The notes: generated from the sequence alone by a model not told the origin. DNA of 64,000 bases from Zobellia uliginosa (GCF_900156625.1 NZ_FTOB01000004.1:434001-498000), one strand, 5' to 3'. Positions 44,581 to 53,580 are shown, counted from the first letter of the stretch. Numbers and translations: made by a program.

Positions 44581-45254
44581 TTTTCAACAAGTTTATAGCC
44601 TACCCCGTAAACGGAGGCTATTTCTATATCGGCTTCTGAGCGCTGCAGTTTTTTCCGTAGGTTTTTGATCTGTGAGTATACAAAGTCCAAACTGTCGACT
44701 TGATCGGTATTGTCGCCCCAAACATGTTCGGCCAGTGCGGTTTTGGTGACCAGTCGTTTTTTGTTGAGAAGGAAGTAATTAAGGGTATCGAACTCTTTGC
44801 GGTTAAGGGGCGTGTCCTTTCCGTTTACGGAAAATTTACGTTCGCTCAGGTCCAAAACCGTATTGCCGAATTCAATGCTGTTTTTTCCATTGAGGTTTTT
44901 CCTTCGGAGGACGGCCTTGACACGCGCATTGAGCTCGGCAAGGTGAAAGGGCTTGGTAAGGTAGTCGTCGGCCCCAAGTTCAAGGCCCTTGAGTTTGTCA
45001 TCTAGGGAATCTTTGGCCGAAATGATAATGATGTTCCCGCTCTTGCCCTCTTTTTTCAGTTCTTTTAGAATGTCGAATCCACTGCCGTTGGGCAGCATAA
45101 TATCGAGTAAGATACAGTCGTAATCGTAGACGAAGACCTTTTCCGTAGCGGTATGGTAGTCCGCCGCGGTCTCCACTAAAAAATTTTCTTTTTCCAGTGA
45201 TTCCGTTATGCTGTTCTGCAGCTGAGGTTCGTCTTCTATTACTAAAATCTTCAC
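44577..45254 (-). CDS. OmpR-family response regulator
   Basis: A 225-residue regulator. The receiver domain (1-115) has the phospho-acceptor Asp in DCILLDIMLPNGSG (about residue 51); the C-terminal winged helix (about 128-222) ends with SVYGVGYKLVEK. It partners the kinase encoded downstream. A 19-bp motif in its own promoter recurs before the PepSY-like gene, suggesting autoregulation and control of that gene. Confidence 0.95.
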   Translation of the reverse strand: MKILVIEDEPQLQNSITESLEKENFLVETAADYHTATEKVFVYDYDCILLDIMLPNGSGFDILKELKKEGKSGNIIIISAKDSLDDKLKGLELGADDYLTKPFHLAELNARVKAVLRRKNLNGKNSIEFGNTVLDLSERKFSVNGKDTPLNRKEFDTLNYFLLNKKRLVTKTALAEHVWGDNTDQVDSLDFVYSQIKNLRKKLQRSEADIEIASVYGVGYKLVEK

Positions 45255-45275
45255 CTTGCAAAATTGCTACAAGAT

Positions 45276-45294
45276 TTTGGAAAGAATTGGGAAT
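45276..45294. promoter_or_regulatory. putative response-regulator binding site at its own promoter
   Basis: TTTGGAAAGAATTGGGAAT, one base different from the copy at 43258-43276, lies 22-40 bp upstream of the response-regulator start. Two TTCC half-sites on the minus strand are 11 bp apart. Confidence 0.7.
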
Positions 45295-45354
45295 TTCCGA
45301 TTTTTTTTGGCCTTCCTTCCCAGGTCGTAGTGTTTTGCAGATCGAGGTCCTTGC

Positions 45355-47034
45355 CTAATTTTCCGTTGGGTCGTTTTCGTATACTAATTTTCCTCCGAGA
45401 TAGGTGGCCATCACTTTGACTTCCCTGATTTTCTTTGGATCTATTTTTTGTATGTCCTCGCTTAAGATGACGAAATCCGCTAGTTTTCCGGGTTCAAGAG
45501 TGCCTTTTACCGTTTCGTCAAAAGAGGCGTAGGCCCCATTTTGGGTATAGGCCCGCAAGGCTTCTTCCAAACTTATCTTTTGTTCTGGCACCCAGCCATT
45601 CGGGTTTTTACCATCTAAGGTATTTCGGGTAACGGCGGCATATATGCCCGTAAGGGGATTGCCAGGGGCCACGGGCCAATCACTGCCAAAGGCCAATATC
45701 GTATTGGCTTCCAAGAGCGATTGAAAAGCGTAAGTTGTCTTGATCCGTTCGGGCCCGATCAAGGCTTCGGCCCATCTTCCATCATCAATGGCGTGATAGG
45801 GCTGCACGCTGGCAATGATGCCTAGTTCGCCAAATCGGTGCAGGTCTTGTTCTGAGATGTGTTGGGCATGTTCAATACGCGGTCGGCGTTCCTTTTCCCC
45901 GTTTTCCCTGACGATGCGCTCATAGATTTCCAATAAGGTGTGAATGGCATTATCGCCTATGGCGTGGACCTGAATATGAAGGCCGGCCTTGTCTGCCTCC
46001 GAAATCCATTGGTATAGATTCGCTTCACTATTAATAAATAATCCACTGTCGGCGGGTTTGTCGGTATACGGTTCCATAAAGGAAGCGGTATGAGATCCCA
46101 GGGATCCATCGATAAAGCCCTTGACTATTCCCGTTTTTAACCACAGTTCGTCTGTGCTTATTTTTCTTTGTGCCTCTTTCCATCGATTTAGGGGTTTTGC
46201 GGAATAAATACGCAGGGAGAGTTCCTTGGCATCTAGTAATTCTTGGGCTACTTCGGCGGTGCCCAAACTATCCACATCGTGCACGGAGGTCACTCCGTGC
46301 GACAAAAAGTAGTGCGAAGCTTTTTTAAGGGCCTTTTTCTTTTGTGTTTTGGTCAGTGGGGGAATCTTGTCGAGCAAAAGTCCCATGGCATTGCTCTTTA
46401 ATATTCCTGTCGGTATGCCGTTATCATCCCTTACGATTTCGCCATTAGGGACATCCGGGGTGTCTTTGTCTATACCGGCAAAATCGAGGGCGGCGGAATT
46501 CGCAAAGACCATATGTCCGTCAAGACGGTAGACGGCTACGGGATTGTTCTTCGTATAGGGGTCGATCCATTCTTTTTTGGGTAGTTCACCACCCCAAAGG
46601 GTGTGGTCCCAATTGCCTTCCATGATCCAGGTTCCGGGGTCTAGGGTATTGGCAAAATCGGCGATGCGCCGCGTAAATTCTTCCGGTGTTTGCGCATCGC
46701 GGAGCTCTACGTTGAGTAAGCTGTTGCCGCCCATGAGTAGATGTACGTGCGAATCGATAAAACCAGGTGTAATAAAACGGTTGTTTACATTTATTATTTC
46801 CGTGGTATGGCCCTTGTATTTTTCGAGTTCGCCGTTGGATCCGATGGCCAAAATGGTATCGGCCAATACGGCTATGGCCTGCGCACTGGGCTGGGACTCG
46901 CTGCCCGTCCAAATGTTGGCATTGGTGAGTATCAGGTCTGCTTTAGGGCCGGCTTCCTGGCAAGAGACCAAGGAAAGCAGGGCCAAGAAAAAAAGGTAAG
47001 GAGGCAGTACTTTTAAGGACAGGCGGTTCTTCAT
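45355..47034 (-). CDS. YtcJ-like amidohydrolase lipoprotein
   Basis: A 559-residue protein with lipobox LVSC (about Cys25). Metal-dependent amidohydrolase features are GFIDSHVHLLMGGN (about 93-106), SVHDVDSLG, VHAIGDNAIHTLLE, RIEHAQHIS and FGSDWPVAPGNPLTG. The family hydrolyses amide or related bonds with one or two metal ions; YtcJ-like members have undefined substrates. The lipoprotein signal points to the periplasm or outer membrane. It is followed upstream-to-downstream by no clear partner; the M28 peptidase gene is 30 bp before it in the same direction, so the two may be co-transcribed. Confidence 0.88.
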   Translation of the reverse strand: MKNRLSLKVLPPYLFFLALLSLVSCQEAGPKADLILTNANIWTGSESQPSAQAIAVLADTILAIGSNGELEKYKGHTTEIINVNNRFITPGFIDSHVHLLMGGNSLLNVELRDAQTPEEFTRRIADFANTLDPGTWIMEGNWDHTLWGGELPKKEWIDPYTKNNPVAVYRLDGHMVFANSAALDFAGIDKDTPDVPNGEIVRDDNGIPTGILKSNAMGLLLDKIPPLTKTQKKKALKKASHYFLSHGVTSVHDVDSLGTAEVAQELLDAKELSLRIYSAKPLNRWKEAQRKISTDELWLKTGIVKGFIDGSLGSHTASFMEPYTDKPADSGLFINSEANLYQWISEADKAGLHIQVHAIGDNAIHTLLEIYERIVRENGEKERRPRIEHAQHISEQDLHRFGELGIIASVQPYHAIDDGRWAEALIGPERIKTTYAFQSLLEANTILAFGSDWPVAPGNPLTGIYAAVTRNTLDGKNPNGWVPEQKISLEEALRAYTQNGAYASFDETVKGTLEPGKLADFVILSEDIQKIDPKKIREVKVMATYLGGKLVYENDPTEN

Positions 47035-47064
47035 TCGATTCTTTTTTTACTTTACATCTTATTC

Positions 47065-48684
47065 CTATTCCCGGGCCGCCTTAAACTCGCTGCCCTCGTA
47101 CCATTTTGGAAAATAGGTCTCGTTCGCCAATTTTCTTCCCACCTCAAAAAACAACTGCAGGTCGAAGCTTACCCCGCTCAATTCGGTGGTTTCGGGATCG
47201 TATTCATCCGAAGGTTGATGGTACTTATGGGTGTTGTAGTCGTCTAAGGTGGCTTTTATCGATTCCCTACTTTGGTCGAAAGCTTCGTAACTGCCACTGG
47301 CGTAGAGGGCGGGAATACCGATTTTTGCAAAATTAAAATGGTCCGATCTAAAAAAGTACCCCTTTTCGGCATGGGGATCGGGAATGATATAACGCCCTTG
47401 TTTTCGTGCGGCCTCCTCGGCATATTGGTCCATTTCCGACTGGCCGTAACCCGTTATGGTCAGGTCTTTCATTTTTCCGGGACTGCCCAAGGCATCCATA
47501 TTGATATTGGCTACGGTTTTTTTAGGGTCGAAAACCGGATTCTCGGCATAGTAGGCGGAGCCTAGCAAACCTTGCTCTTCCGCGGTAACCGCTATAAAGG
47601 CGACGGAACGTTTTGTGGGACCGTTTTTCTTGAAGGCCTCGGCAATGGCAAGAAGGCCCGCGGTACCCGAAGCATTGTCTATGGCACCGTTGTAAATGGA
47701 ATCGCCATCAATGGGCTTACCTACGCCAAGGTGGTCCCAGTGGGCCGAGTAGATGATGACCTCGTCCTTTTTTTCCGTACCCGGAATAAGGGCGATTACG
47801 TTTTTTGAAACGTCTTTTTTGATCTTGTTTTGAATGGAAACCGAAACGTCTAGGCCCAAGGGGATGGGTTCAAAGCCTTTGCTTCGGGCCAATACCTTAT
47901 AGTCTTCCCCTTTCATGATGGAGGCATCGAAGATCTTTTGGGCGCTTTCTTGGTTTACCCAAGATTCGACCTTTAAGAGGGGCAGGTCGCTTTCAATGAT
48001 CAATTTGGCACCGCTCCAACCCGATTCGACCACGTTCCAGCCATAGGAAGCCGGTTCGGTATCGTGAATGATAATAAGTCCGTCGGCCCCTTGTCTTGCG
48101 GCCTCCTCATATTTGTAGGTCCAACGCCCGTAATAGGTCATGGCGTTTCCCTTGAACAAGGTAGAGTCGCCCGATTGAAATCCCGGGTCGTTGACCAAGA
48201 CCACGGCGGTCTTTCCTTTCCAGTCGATACCTTCGTAGTCGTTCCATCCGTATTCGGGGGCCACGATGCCGTAGCCGGCAAAGACCAGCTCGGAGCGGTC
48301 AAGGCCGATTTCGGTCTCCACTTGGCTGGTAGTGGCTACAAAATCGCTCAGGACCTTGAGGTCAAAGCTTCCGTCTTTTCCCGATATCACCATTTTTTCC
48401 GAAGGGCTACCATCGATTTCTACCAAGGGCACCTCTTGAAAGTAGCTATCGCCGTTACCCGGTGAAAGTCCGAGTTTTTCAAATTCATCCTTTAAGTAAT
48501 TCACGGTCTTTACCTCGCCTTCCGTAAAGGGCTTCCTCCCTAAAAAGGCATCCGAAGCCAAGCGCTCTATATGTTTGGCCAAGGTGGCTTGGTCTATCTC
48601 CACCGGTTTTTCGGCGTTTTTATTTTCCGTATTACAGCTTATACATAAGGCGAGTACTAAAAATTTCAAGAGATTCTTGGTCAT
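47065..48684 (-). CDS. M28-family zinc aminopeptidase lipoprotein with PA domain
   Basis: A 539-residue protein starting at ATG 48684 (a start 9 bp earlier is possible). Lipobox ISC at Cys17. A PA-type insert lies about 125-255. The M28 zinc site is complete: SAHWDHLG (H, D), GAIDNASGTAG (bridging D), AVTAEEQGLLG (EE), NMDALGSPG (D) and FRSDHFNFAKIG (H). It likely trims peptides at the cell envelope. Confidence 0.92.
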   Translation of the reverse strand: MTKNLLKFLVLALCISCNTENKNAEKPVEIDQATLAKHIERLASDAFLGRKPFTEGEVKTVNYLKDEFEKLGLSPGNGDSYFQEVPLVEIDGSPSEKMVISGKDGSFDLKVLSDFVATTSQVETEIGLDRSELVFAGYGIVAPEYGWNDYEGIDWKGKTAVVLVNDPGFQSGDSTLFKGNAMTYYGRWTYKYEEAARQGADGLIIIHDTEPASYGWNVVESGWSGAKLIIESDLPLLKVESWVNQESAQKIFDASIMKGEDYKVLARSKGFEPIPLGLDVSVSIQNKIKKDVSKNVIALIPGTEKKDEVIIYSAHWDHLGVGKPIDGDSIYNGAIDNASGTAGLLAIAEAFKKNGPTKRSVAFIAVTAEEQGLLGSAYYAENPVFDPKKTVANINMDALGSPGKMKDLTITGYGQSEMDQYAEEAARKQGRYIIPDPHAEKGYFFRSDHFNFAKIGIPALYASGSYEAFDQSRESIKATLDDYNTHKYHQPSDEYDPETTELSGVSFDLQLFFEVGRKLANETYFPKWYEGSEFKAARE

Positions 48685-49098
48685 AGATATCATGTTTTGT
48701 TGAACAGATGGTCGATAGGGTCATAGGTTGCGCTAAGATCTACTAAAACACCTATAGAACTAAGGTCGAAGATCTAGAGGGATTTTCCAACTTTAAGGGG
48801 GCAAACAAAATTAAGGTACGGGCTTGTGCCTCTATCGTTTAGGCGCTATAAAATAGGGAGAGAGGAAGGCCTTGGGCACAGTCTTTCATTCTAGGGCGCT
48901 GTGGGTGAAAAGCCTATTTTATAGCTCTTGGGCCAAGGAGCAAACAAAAGCTTGAACGGTGTTTTTTTGAAACCCGAAATAGGAAGGATAGAAGATATGG
49001 TTTGTGGTATGGATGAATCATATGTGATTTAAAATAAATCAAATGTAAGGTAATGGATGCTTATCTTTTTCGATATTTATAGTATAAAACTTACACCT
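48685..49098. other. intergenic region before the GH86 gene
   Basis: About 400 bp between divergent M28 and GH86 genes. It holds both promoters by position. I found no GntR operator, no long palindrome and no credible ORF. Confidence 0.5.
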
Positions 49099-51258
49099 AT
49101 GAAATTATTTTATTTTACAGCAAAGCTATCGCTTACTTTTTGTCTCTGTCTTATGTTTACCTCGCTTTACAGCCAGGGAGAAGTAACAATTGATCACAAA
49201 ACCAAGCGTGTGGTCAATGGGGAATCTTTTTTTAAACGGAAGAAATATTTTAATATCCACCAATTGACCGATCCCGATGATCCCGATTTTAAAAAGTTTA
49301 AAACCACTTATGGAATGGCCGATAGTTACCGAGGGGGACGCTTGTTAGACAGTCCCATGAAAAAAGGAAGGAACGGAAACTTCCCGGCGGTCAACAAACG
49401 CTTTACGGGAGTACGTTCCGTAGAGGACCGTTTTGCCTCAGGTTTTCCGAACGATTTCTTTTATGACGGAGAAGCCGATTATTCAAAGGTAGACATGACG
49501 GATTATATCGACCGGTTAACAAACTATATAAGGGATTACTATCGATATGAAGAAGAACAAGTACCAAAGTATATAGAACCTTTGAACGAACCCATGGTCC
49601 ATGCCGTAGATTTTTATCCTGAGGGAAGGGCGACCCCCAAAAAGTATTTGTCGGAAAAGATCAATATTATAAATACACGGGTTTCGGAATTTCACCGTGA
49701 ACTTGGGAAAAAGATCCATGCGACCCCGGAACTGGCAAATATGAAGGTTGCCGGCTATGCTTCGGCCTTTCCGATGTTCGAATCGAATGATTTTAGGCTG
49801 TGGACCAATCGATACAAGCGATTTATTGATATAGCGGGTAAGGATGTAGATGTCTTTAGCCTGCACCTGTATGATGGTGTAGGGGTAAACAATAGTGGGG
49901 GGCGTAGATCGGGCTCCAATGTAGAGGCGATATTGGATATGGTGGAAACCTATAGCAAACTAAAACTCAATACGGTCAAACCCATTGCCGTTACTGAATA
50001 CGGCCGTTTGGTAGCGGATCGCCCCGGTTGGCCCGGAGACGGGGTGTCTAACTATGACCCGGTGGAAAACTCCCAGGCCTTGCGTTCGCAAATGCACATG
50101 GCCATGTCGTTTATAGAGCGGGGCGGCGATATCGTATATAGCATTCCCTTTACCATGGCAAAAACTCCCCCTACGGCCAAATATTCAAAATCGGGACTCT
50201 GGAACCGGGTTTCAAGAAATCCTGATGTGTGGGAATATACGCCACGGGTAAAATTCTTTGAGATATGGAAAAATGTCAGGGGCAAAAGAGTGCAGATCAA
50301 CTCCAGCAATATTGATGTTCAGGCACAAGCCTTTGTAAACAAAAAAAAGTTATATGTAGTGCTGAACAACCTGAACGATGAAACGCAAACGGTAGATTTA
50401 AATCTCTTGAACAAAAGCGGATTGCAAGGGGTGGCGATAAAACGGCTCAAGGTATTTCTCGATAGGCCGGCCGAAATAACGCAACATTCCCAAGATACAG
50501 CTCCGAAAAAGGTGAGTCTTGAATATGGGGAATCGGTGGTGTTGACCTATACTTTTGATACCGAAATAGCTTTGAACAATACGATCACGAGCAAAAAATA
50601 TTATGCGGATTCGTATTTGAAAGCCATTGAAGCCAATAAAAAATTGGTCTTTAATTTTAAGAACGTGACCGCAAAAACGGGTGTGGCCACCATTAGGGTC
50701 AGTATCGGTAGGGCCCATGCCAAAAACCGTAGGCCCAAAATATATGTAAACCATCGGCAAGTGGACTATAGCGGTGATGTTGTTCGTGGATATGATCAAG
50801 GGACGCGAAGCAGTTTTTTTGGCACCCTTGAGATTCCCGTAGCCATGGACCGATTAAAAAGCGATGGTAAGAACGTAAGGGTTGAGGTTGAATTTCCGGA
50901 TCAAGGCGGGCATGTGAGTTCCGTGGTCTTGCAGGTAGAGAACTATACCGATGCCCGAAATACTGCGGCCATGGGAATGGGTGAAGCCGATGGTCTTTTG
51001 TCGGATGAAAACGATAAGGTACGGGTGTATCCGAACCCCGTTAACGAAAATAGCCTGATTCGTGTAGAGGTGAAAACCGAAACGAAGGACCCCAGTGTAC
51101 AAATCTCAATGCGGGATATGTCGGGGAAATTGGTCTATAGGGAAAGCTTCGATAAAGGGCCGATCCAGATACCCACCGCTAAGTTTAGGGAAGGGATTTA
51201 TTTTATGAACATCGCCTCGGAGGGCACTACGGTTTCAAAAAAGATAATTATAGAGTAG
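49099..51258 (+). CDS. secreted GH86 beta-agarase/beta-porphyranase with T9SS domain
   Basis: A 719-residue protein starting at ATG 49099, where a signal peptide begins (about 1-26, LYSQ). The GH86 (beta/alpha)8 domain covers about 30-400: the acid/base is E164 in EPLNEP and the nucleophile E300 in VTEYGR. Beta-sandwich domains follow (about 405-620), then a T9SS sorting domain (about 635-719, VRVYPNPVNENSLIRVEV to KKIIIE). GH86 enzymes cleave agar or porphyran; which one is not decidable. No SusCD pair lies beside it, so it acts as a stand-alone secreted enzyme. A strong terminator follows. Confidence 0.9.
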   Translation: MKLFYFTAKLSLTFCLCLMFTSLYSQGEVTIDHKTKRVVNGESFFKRKKYFNIHQLTDPDDPDFKKFKTTYGMADSYRGGRLLDSPMKKGRNGNFPAVNKRFTGVRSVEDRFASGFPNDFFYDGEADYSKVDMTDYIDRLTNYIRDYYRYEEEQVPKYIEPLNEPMVHAVDFYPEGRATPKKYLSEKINIINTRVSEFHRELGKKIHATPELANMKVAGYASAFPMFESNDFRLWTNRYKRFIDIAGKDVDVFSLHLYDGVGVNNSGGRRSGSNVEAILDMVETYSKLKLNTVKPIAVTEYGRLVADRPGWPGDGVSNYDPVENSQALRSQMHMAMSFIERGGDIVYSIPFTMAKTPPTAKYSKSGLWNRVSRNPDVWEYTPRVKFFEIWKNVRGKRVQINSSNIDVQAQAFVNKKKLYVVLNNLNDETQTVDLNLLNKSGLQGVAIKRLKVFLDRPAEITQHSQDTAPKKVSLEYGESVVLTYTFDTEIALNNTITSKKYYADSYLKAIEANKKLVFNFKNVTAKTGVATIRVSIGRAHAKNRRPKIYVNHRQVDYSGDVVRGYDQGTRSSFFGTLEIPVAMDRLKSDGKNVRVEVEFPDQGGHVSSVVLQVENYTDARNTAAMGMGEADGLLSDENDKVRVYPNPVNENSLIRVEVKTETKDPSVQISMRDMSGKLVYRESFDKGPIQIPTAKFREGIYFMNIASEGTTVSKKIIIE

Positions 51259-51279
51259 ATGATTATTGCGTAAAGGATA

Positions 51280-51311
51280 AGCACAGCCCTTCTTTTTAGG
51301 AGGGCTGTGCT
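51280..51311 (+). terminator. intrinsic terminator of the GH86 gene
   Basis: AGCACAGCCCT (51280-51290) and AGGGCTGTGCT (51301-51311) form an 11-bp perfect stem with a T-containing loop. Confidence 0.8.
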
Positions 51312-51332
51312 GTATTCTTATCCGATATGTTT

Positions 51333-51378
51333 CCCCAACCCCAACCCCAACCCCAACCCCAACCCCAACCCCAACCCC
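51333..51378. repeat. telomere-like (CCCCAA)7CCCC tandem repeat
   Basis: Eight CCCC runs separated by AA. The minus strand reads GGGGTT repeats, enough for two adjacent G-quadruplexes. It lies 22 bp after the GH86 terminator in non-coding DNA. ORFs across it are composition artefacts. Confidence 0.95.
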
Positions 51379-51572
51379 ATCCCAAAAGCATTGAAAATTC
51401 AAAATCGGTAAGGGGCAAAATGCGTCATTGACACGTGTATCGCTACCGCCCATACATTTTAAAGGAATATGTAACTCTCTGGTTACTAGATTTATTGTAG
51501 TCGTATCGCCATAAGGTAAGAGCTTGTGGCGACGCTAAAAAAAATGCTTTATACACCTTAAAACAGAAAAAG

Positions 51573-52514
51573 ATGATACGAGTTACAGCCGATTTATTTT
51601 CAGGTCGCCCCAATCCGAGTTGGATCATGGCCGATGCCAATGGGGAAGAAATCCTTAAGCAGATAGCAAAAGAGAAACAGATCATTTCCAAACCCAATGC
51701 CGGTTACGACGGTTTGGGGTTCAGGGGCATAGAGATCGAGGTCATTAGCGATGAAAAACTGCGGGGCATACCCAATTCCTTTAAAATTGCCGATGGTACG
51801 GCCGAAGACCAAAAAACCAGTATTGGAATCGCCAGTAGGATCGTGGAGCAAATGACCCGCTACAGCAAGTTGAGCCTCGATTCGCACAGGCTGACGCCCA
51901 TAGACAAACACATTCAGAAGATCATCTTGGCGAGTATCGAACAGTATCAACTGGACCTTGAACGAATTGGAAAGGTGATAAAAAAGCGCTATCCCAAACT
52001 TCCTAAAAACTCCAAAAGGGTTACCGTAGACGATGCCTCTTGCTGTGATTGTAAATACGAGGAAAGCAAGTTCAACCCGAATTTTTGGAATGCCGACAGC
52101 CATGTGCGACGCAATAACAATTGCTATAACTACGGGAGGAACTGGAAGACCAACACCTTTGCCCAGCCCGGCCGGTTCTCGGGCCAAACCGCGGGAGCGA
52201 TGAGTTGTAGCGAGGTCAAGGCGGCTTCCCTTCGCGATGGCTTGAAGTTGCGATGTGATTGCCTTCCGCAAAGCGAATATCCGAGGAGGTTGATGGCATT
52301 GGTCATTGCCCCGGGCGTCGATTACCACTGGTACAGAAAACAAGACGGTGGGTTTTGGGGGCATAAGCCTGGCGGAACCCCTGCCAAGAACACCGATAAT
52401 AGCGGTAATCTCATTACCGATCCCGAGACTTGCGACCGAGGTTCGGGCTCCACTTTGAACTATACCGATTTTTGTGATTATTTTTATGCGGGCAAAAGTG
52501 TGTCCATTATCTAA
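51573..52514 (+). CDS. SGRPNP-domain protein with Cys-peptidase-like (NlpC/P60-like) C-terminal domain
   Basis: A 313-residue protein without signal peptide. The N-terminal domain (about 1-140) carries LFSGRPNPSW (8-17) and YDGLGFRGIEIEV (45-57), also found in the next gene's product. The C-terminal domain (about 155-313) has NNNCYNYG (candidate nucleophile C184), TFAQPGR, DYHWYRK (candidate H252), GHKPGGTPAKNTDNSG and DPETCDRG. This order resembles papain/NlpC-P60-like amidases, but I do not recognise a named family. Nine cysteines are unusual for a cytoplasmic protein. It may be a peptidase or amidase whose partner is the following gene. Confidence 0.6.
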   Translation: MIRVTADLFSGRPNPSWIMADANGEEILKQIAKEKQIISKPNAGYDGLGFRGIEIEVISDEKLRGIPNSFKIADGTAEDQKTSIGIASRIVEQMTRYSKLSLDSHRLTPIDKHIQKIILASIEQYQLDLERIGKVIKKRYPKLPKNSKRVTVDDASCCDCKYEESKFNPNFWNADSHVRRNNNCYNYGRNWKTNTFAQPGRFSGQTAGAMSCSEVKAASLRDGLKLRCDCLPQSEYPRRLMALVIAPGVDYHWYRKQDGGFWGHKPGGTPAKNTDNSGNLITDPETCDRGSGSTLNYTDFCDYFYAGKSVSII

Positions 52515-52525
52515 ATAAGACGGCC

Positions 52526-52879
52526 ATGGAGGTATACAAACTGGAACTGGATATACTTTCAGGCGGACAGAATCCACAATTTGAGATAGGGCCCTATGAA
52601 TTCATGGGGCTTTTTCATACCATTGAAGCCTTGGAGGAAAGTGCCACGGATGGTTTTTTTGACGGCCTCGGTTTTCGGGGTTTTGTCTTGTCGAAGGGAG
52701 AACGATTGCGGTGTACGGTGCAGAAGACCATCATAAAAATAGAGGAGGGGGCCGAAACAAGATATAAACGGGGCGATCCCGGCTTGATCCGTCAGTTGTT
52801 CGAACTGGTCCGTAAATACGACCCCGATAAACGATATGGGCAGCTGATCGCCATGGCCGCCAAAGATTATAGGTCCTGA
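52526..52879 (+). CDS. stand-alone SGRPNP-like domain protein
   Basis: A 117-residue protein beginning 11 bp after the previous gene. LDILSGGQNPQF (8-19) and FDGLGFRGFVLS (45-56) align with LFSGRPNPSW and YDGLGFRGIEIE of its neighbour, and both continue with a helix rich in RxxxQLFELVRKY or RIVEQMTRY. It lacks the Cys-peptidase domain. As a free copy of its neighbour's N-terminal domain it could be an inhibitor, adaptor or immunity-like partner. No signal peptide, no recognised family. Confidence 0.6.
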   Translation: MEVYKLELDILSGGQNPQFEIGPYEFMGLFHTIEALEESATDGFFDGLGFRGFVLSKGERLRCTVQKTIIKIEEGAETRYKRGDPGLIRQLFELVRKYDPDKRYGQLIAMAAKDYRS

Positions 52880-53067
52880 CCTCGGTATATAGAAATACAC
52901 CGAAGGCAAAGACCTTTCTTTTGAGGCGGTCTCGCTTCGGGTTCTAGGGGCAATATAGGGGAAGGTTTCGGGGGAACCGAGAGCTATCCACTTGGCATAA
53001 CTTAGGCCTTCCGTATGAAAAACACAGTTGGGTATTCCTGTTAAAAACAGCGCCTAAAACTAGGATA

Positions 53068-53568
53068 TCATCCGTATTTACGGGCGAGGTATTTTAAGAT
53101 AGTATCGATATTTTCCGGTTCGGGCGAAGCGATATCGATGGTCAGGGCGCGTTTGGGTATTTCAAGGGCCTCAAAATCCGATTTGATCATAGAGGCCGGA
53201 CGGTCGTGGTTTTCCGTTTGTTCCGCACGTTGGATCAGGTGTTCGTACGAACCGTTCATAAAGACCCAATCCAATTCGTGGTCTACTTGGTCCGCGATAA
53301 ATAAACGGTGTTCTTTCTTCAATACCGAACAAGAGATCACGCAGCCTTTTTTTGCCGATTCGGCAATAATGATTTCTTTAATGGACATCAACCATTTTTC
53401 AAGGTCTACGTCTTGGGGCAATTGGCCCTCGGGTAGTGCTTTGGAAAGGGGCAGCTTTTCCGCATCAAAGAACGGAATTTCCAATCGCTGGGCGACCTTT
53501 TCGCCTACGGAACGCTTTCCCGAACCGCAAACCCCTACTAAAATGACGATGTAATTGTGCTTTTTCAT
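53068..53568 (-). CDS. gluconokinase-like (GntK) P-loop kinase with atypical Walker A
   Basis: A 166-residue protein from ATG 53568; an extended start is rejected because it would cross the operator. GntK features are PEGQLPQDVDLEKWL (about 46-60), CVISCSVLKKEHR (about 76-88), HDRPASMIKSDFEALE and the C-terminal LTIDI. The Walker A motif reads GVCGSGKRS (12-20): Arg19 replaces the Ser/Thr that binds Mg after Lys18. Kinase activity may be altered or lost. It is divergent from kdgK2 and under the same GntR operator, so a role in alginate-derived sugar-acid metabolism is likely. Confidence 0.8.
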   Translation of the reverse strand: MKKHNYIVILVGVCGSGKRSVGEKVAQRLEIPFFDAEKLPLSKALPEGQLPQDVDLEKWLMSIKEIIIAESAKKGCVISCSVLKKEHRLFIADQVDHELDWVFMNGSYEHLIQRAEQTENHDRPASMIKSDFEALEIPKRALTIDIASPEPENIDTILKYLARKYG

Positions 53569-53580
53569 ACGTTGCTTTAA

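Noticed and set aside
48985-49060. ATCATATGTGAT before the GH86 gene as a CRP site
   Set aside because: Only 4-bp arms around a non-symmetric centre; too weak in AT-rich DNA to support.
51235-51453. ORF with a long Val-Gly repeat
   Set aside because: Produced by translating the CCCCAA repeat; no start context and overlaps the GH86 terminator.
51600-52577. Long minus-strand ORF of 325 residues
   Set aside because: Antisense to the SGRPNP/Cys-peptidase gene. The plus-strand product has repeated motifs shared with its neighbour, and the antisense product has none.
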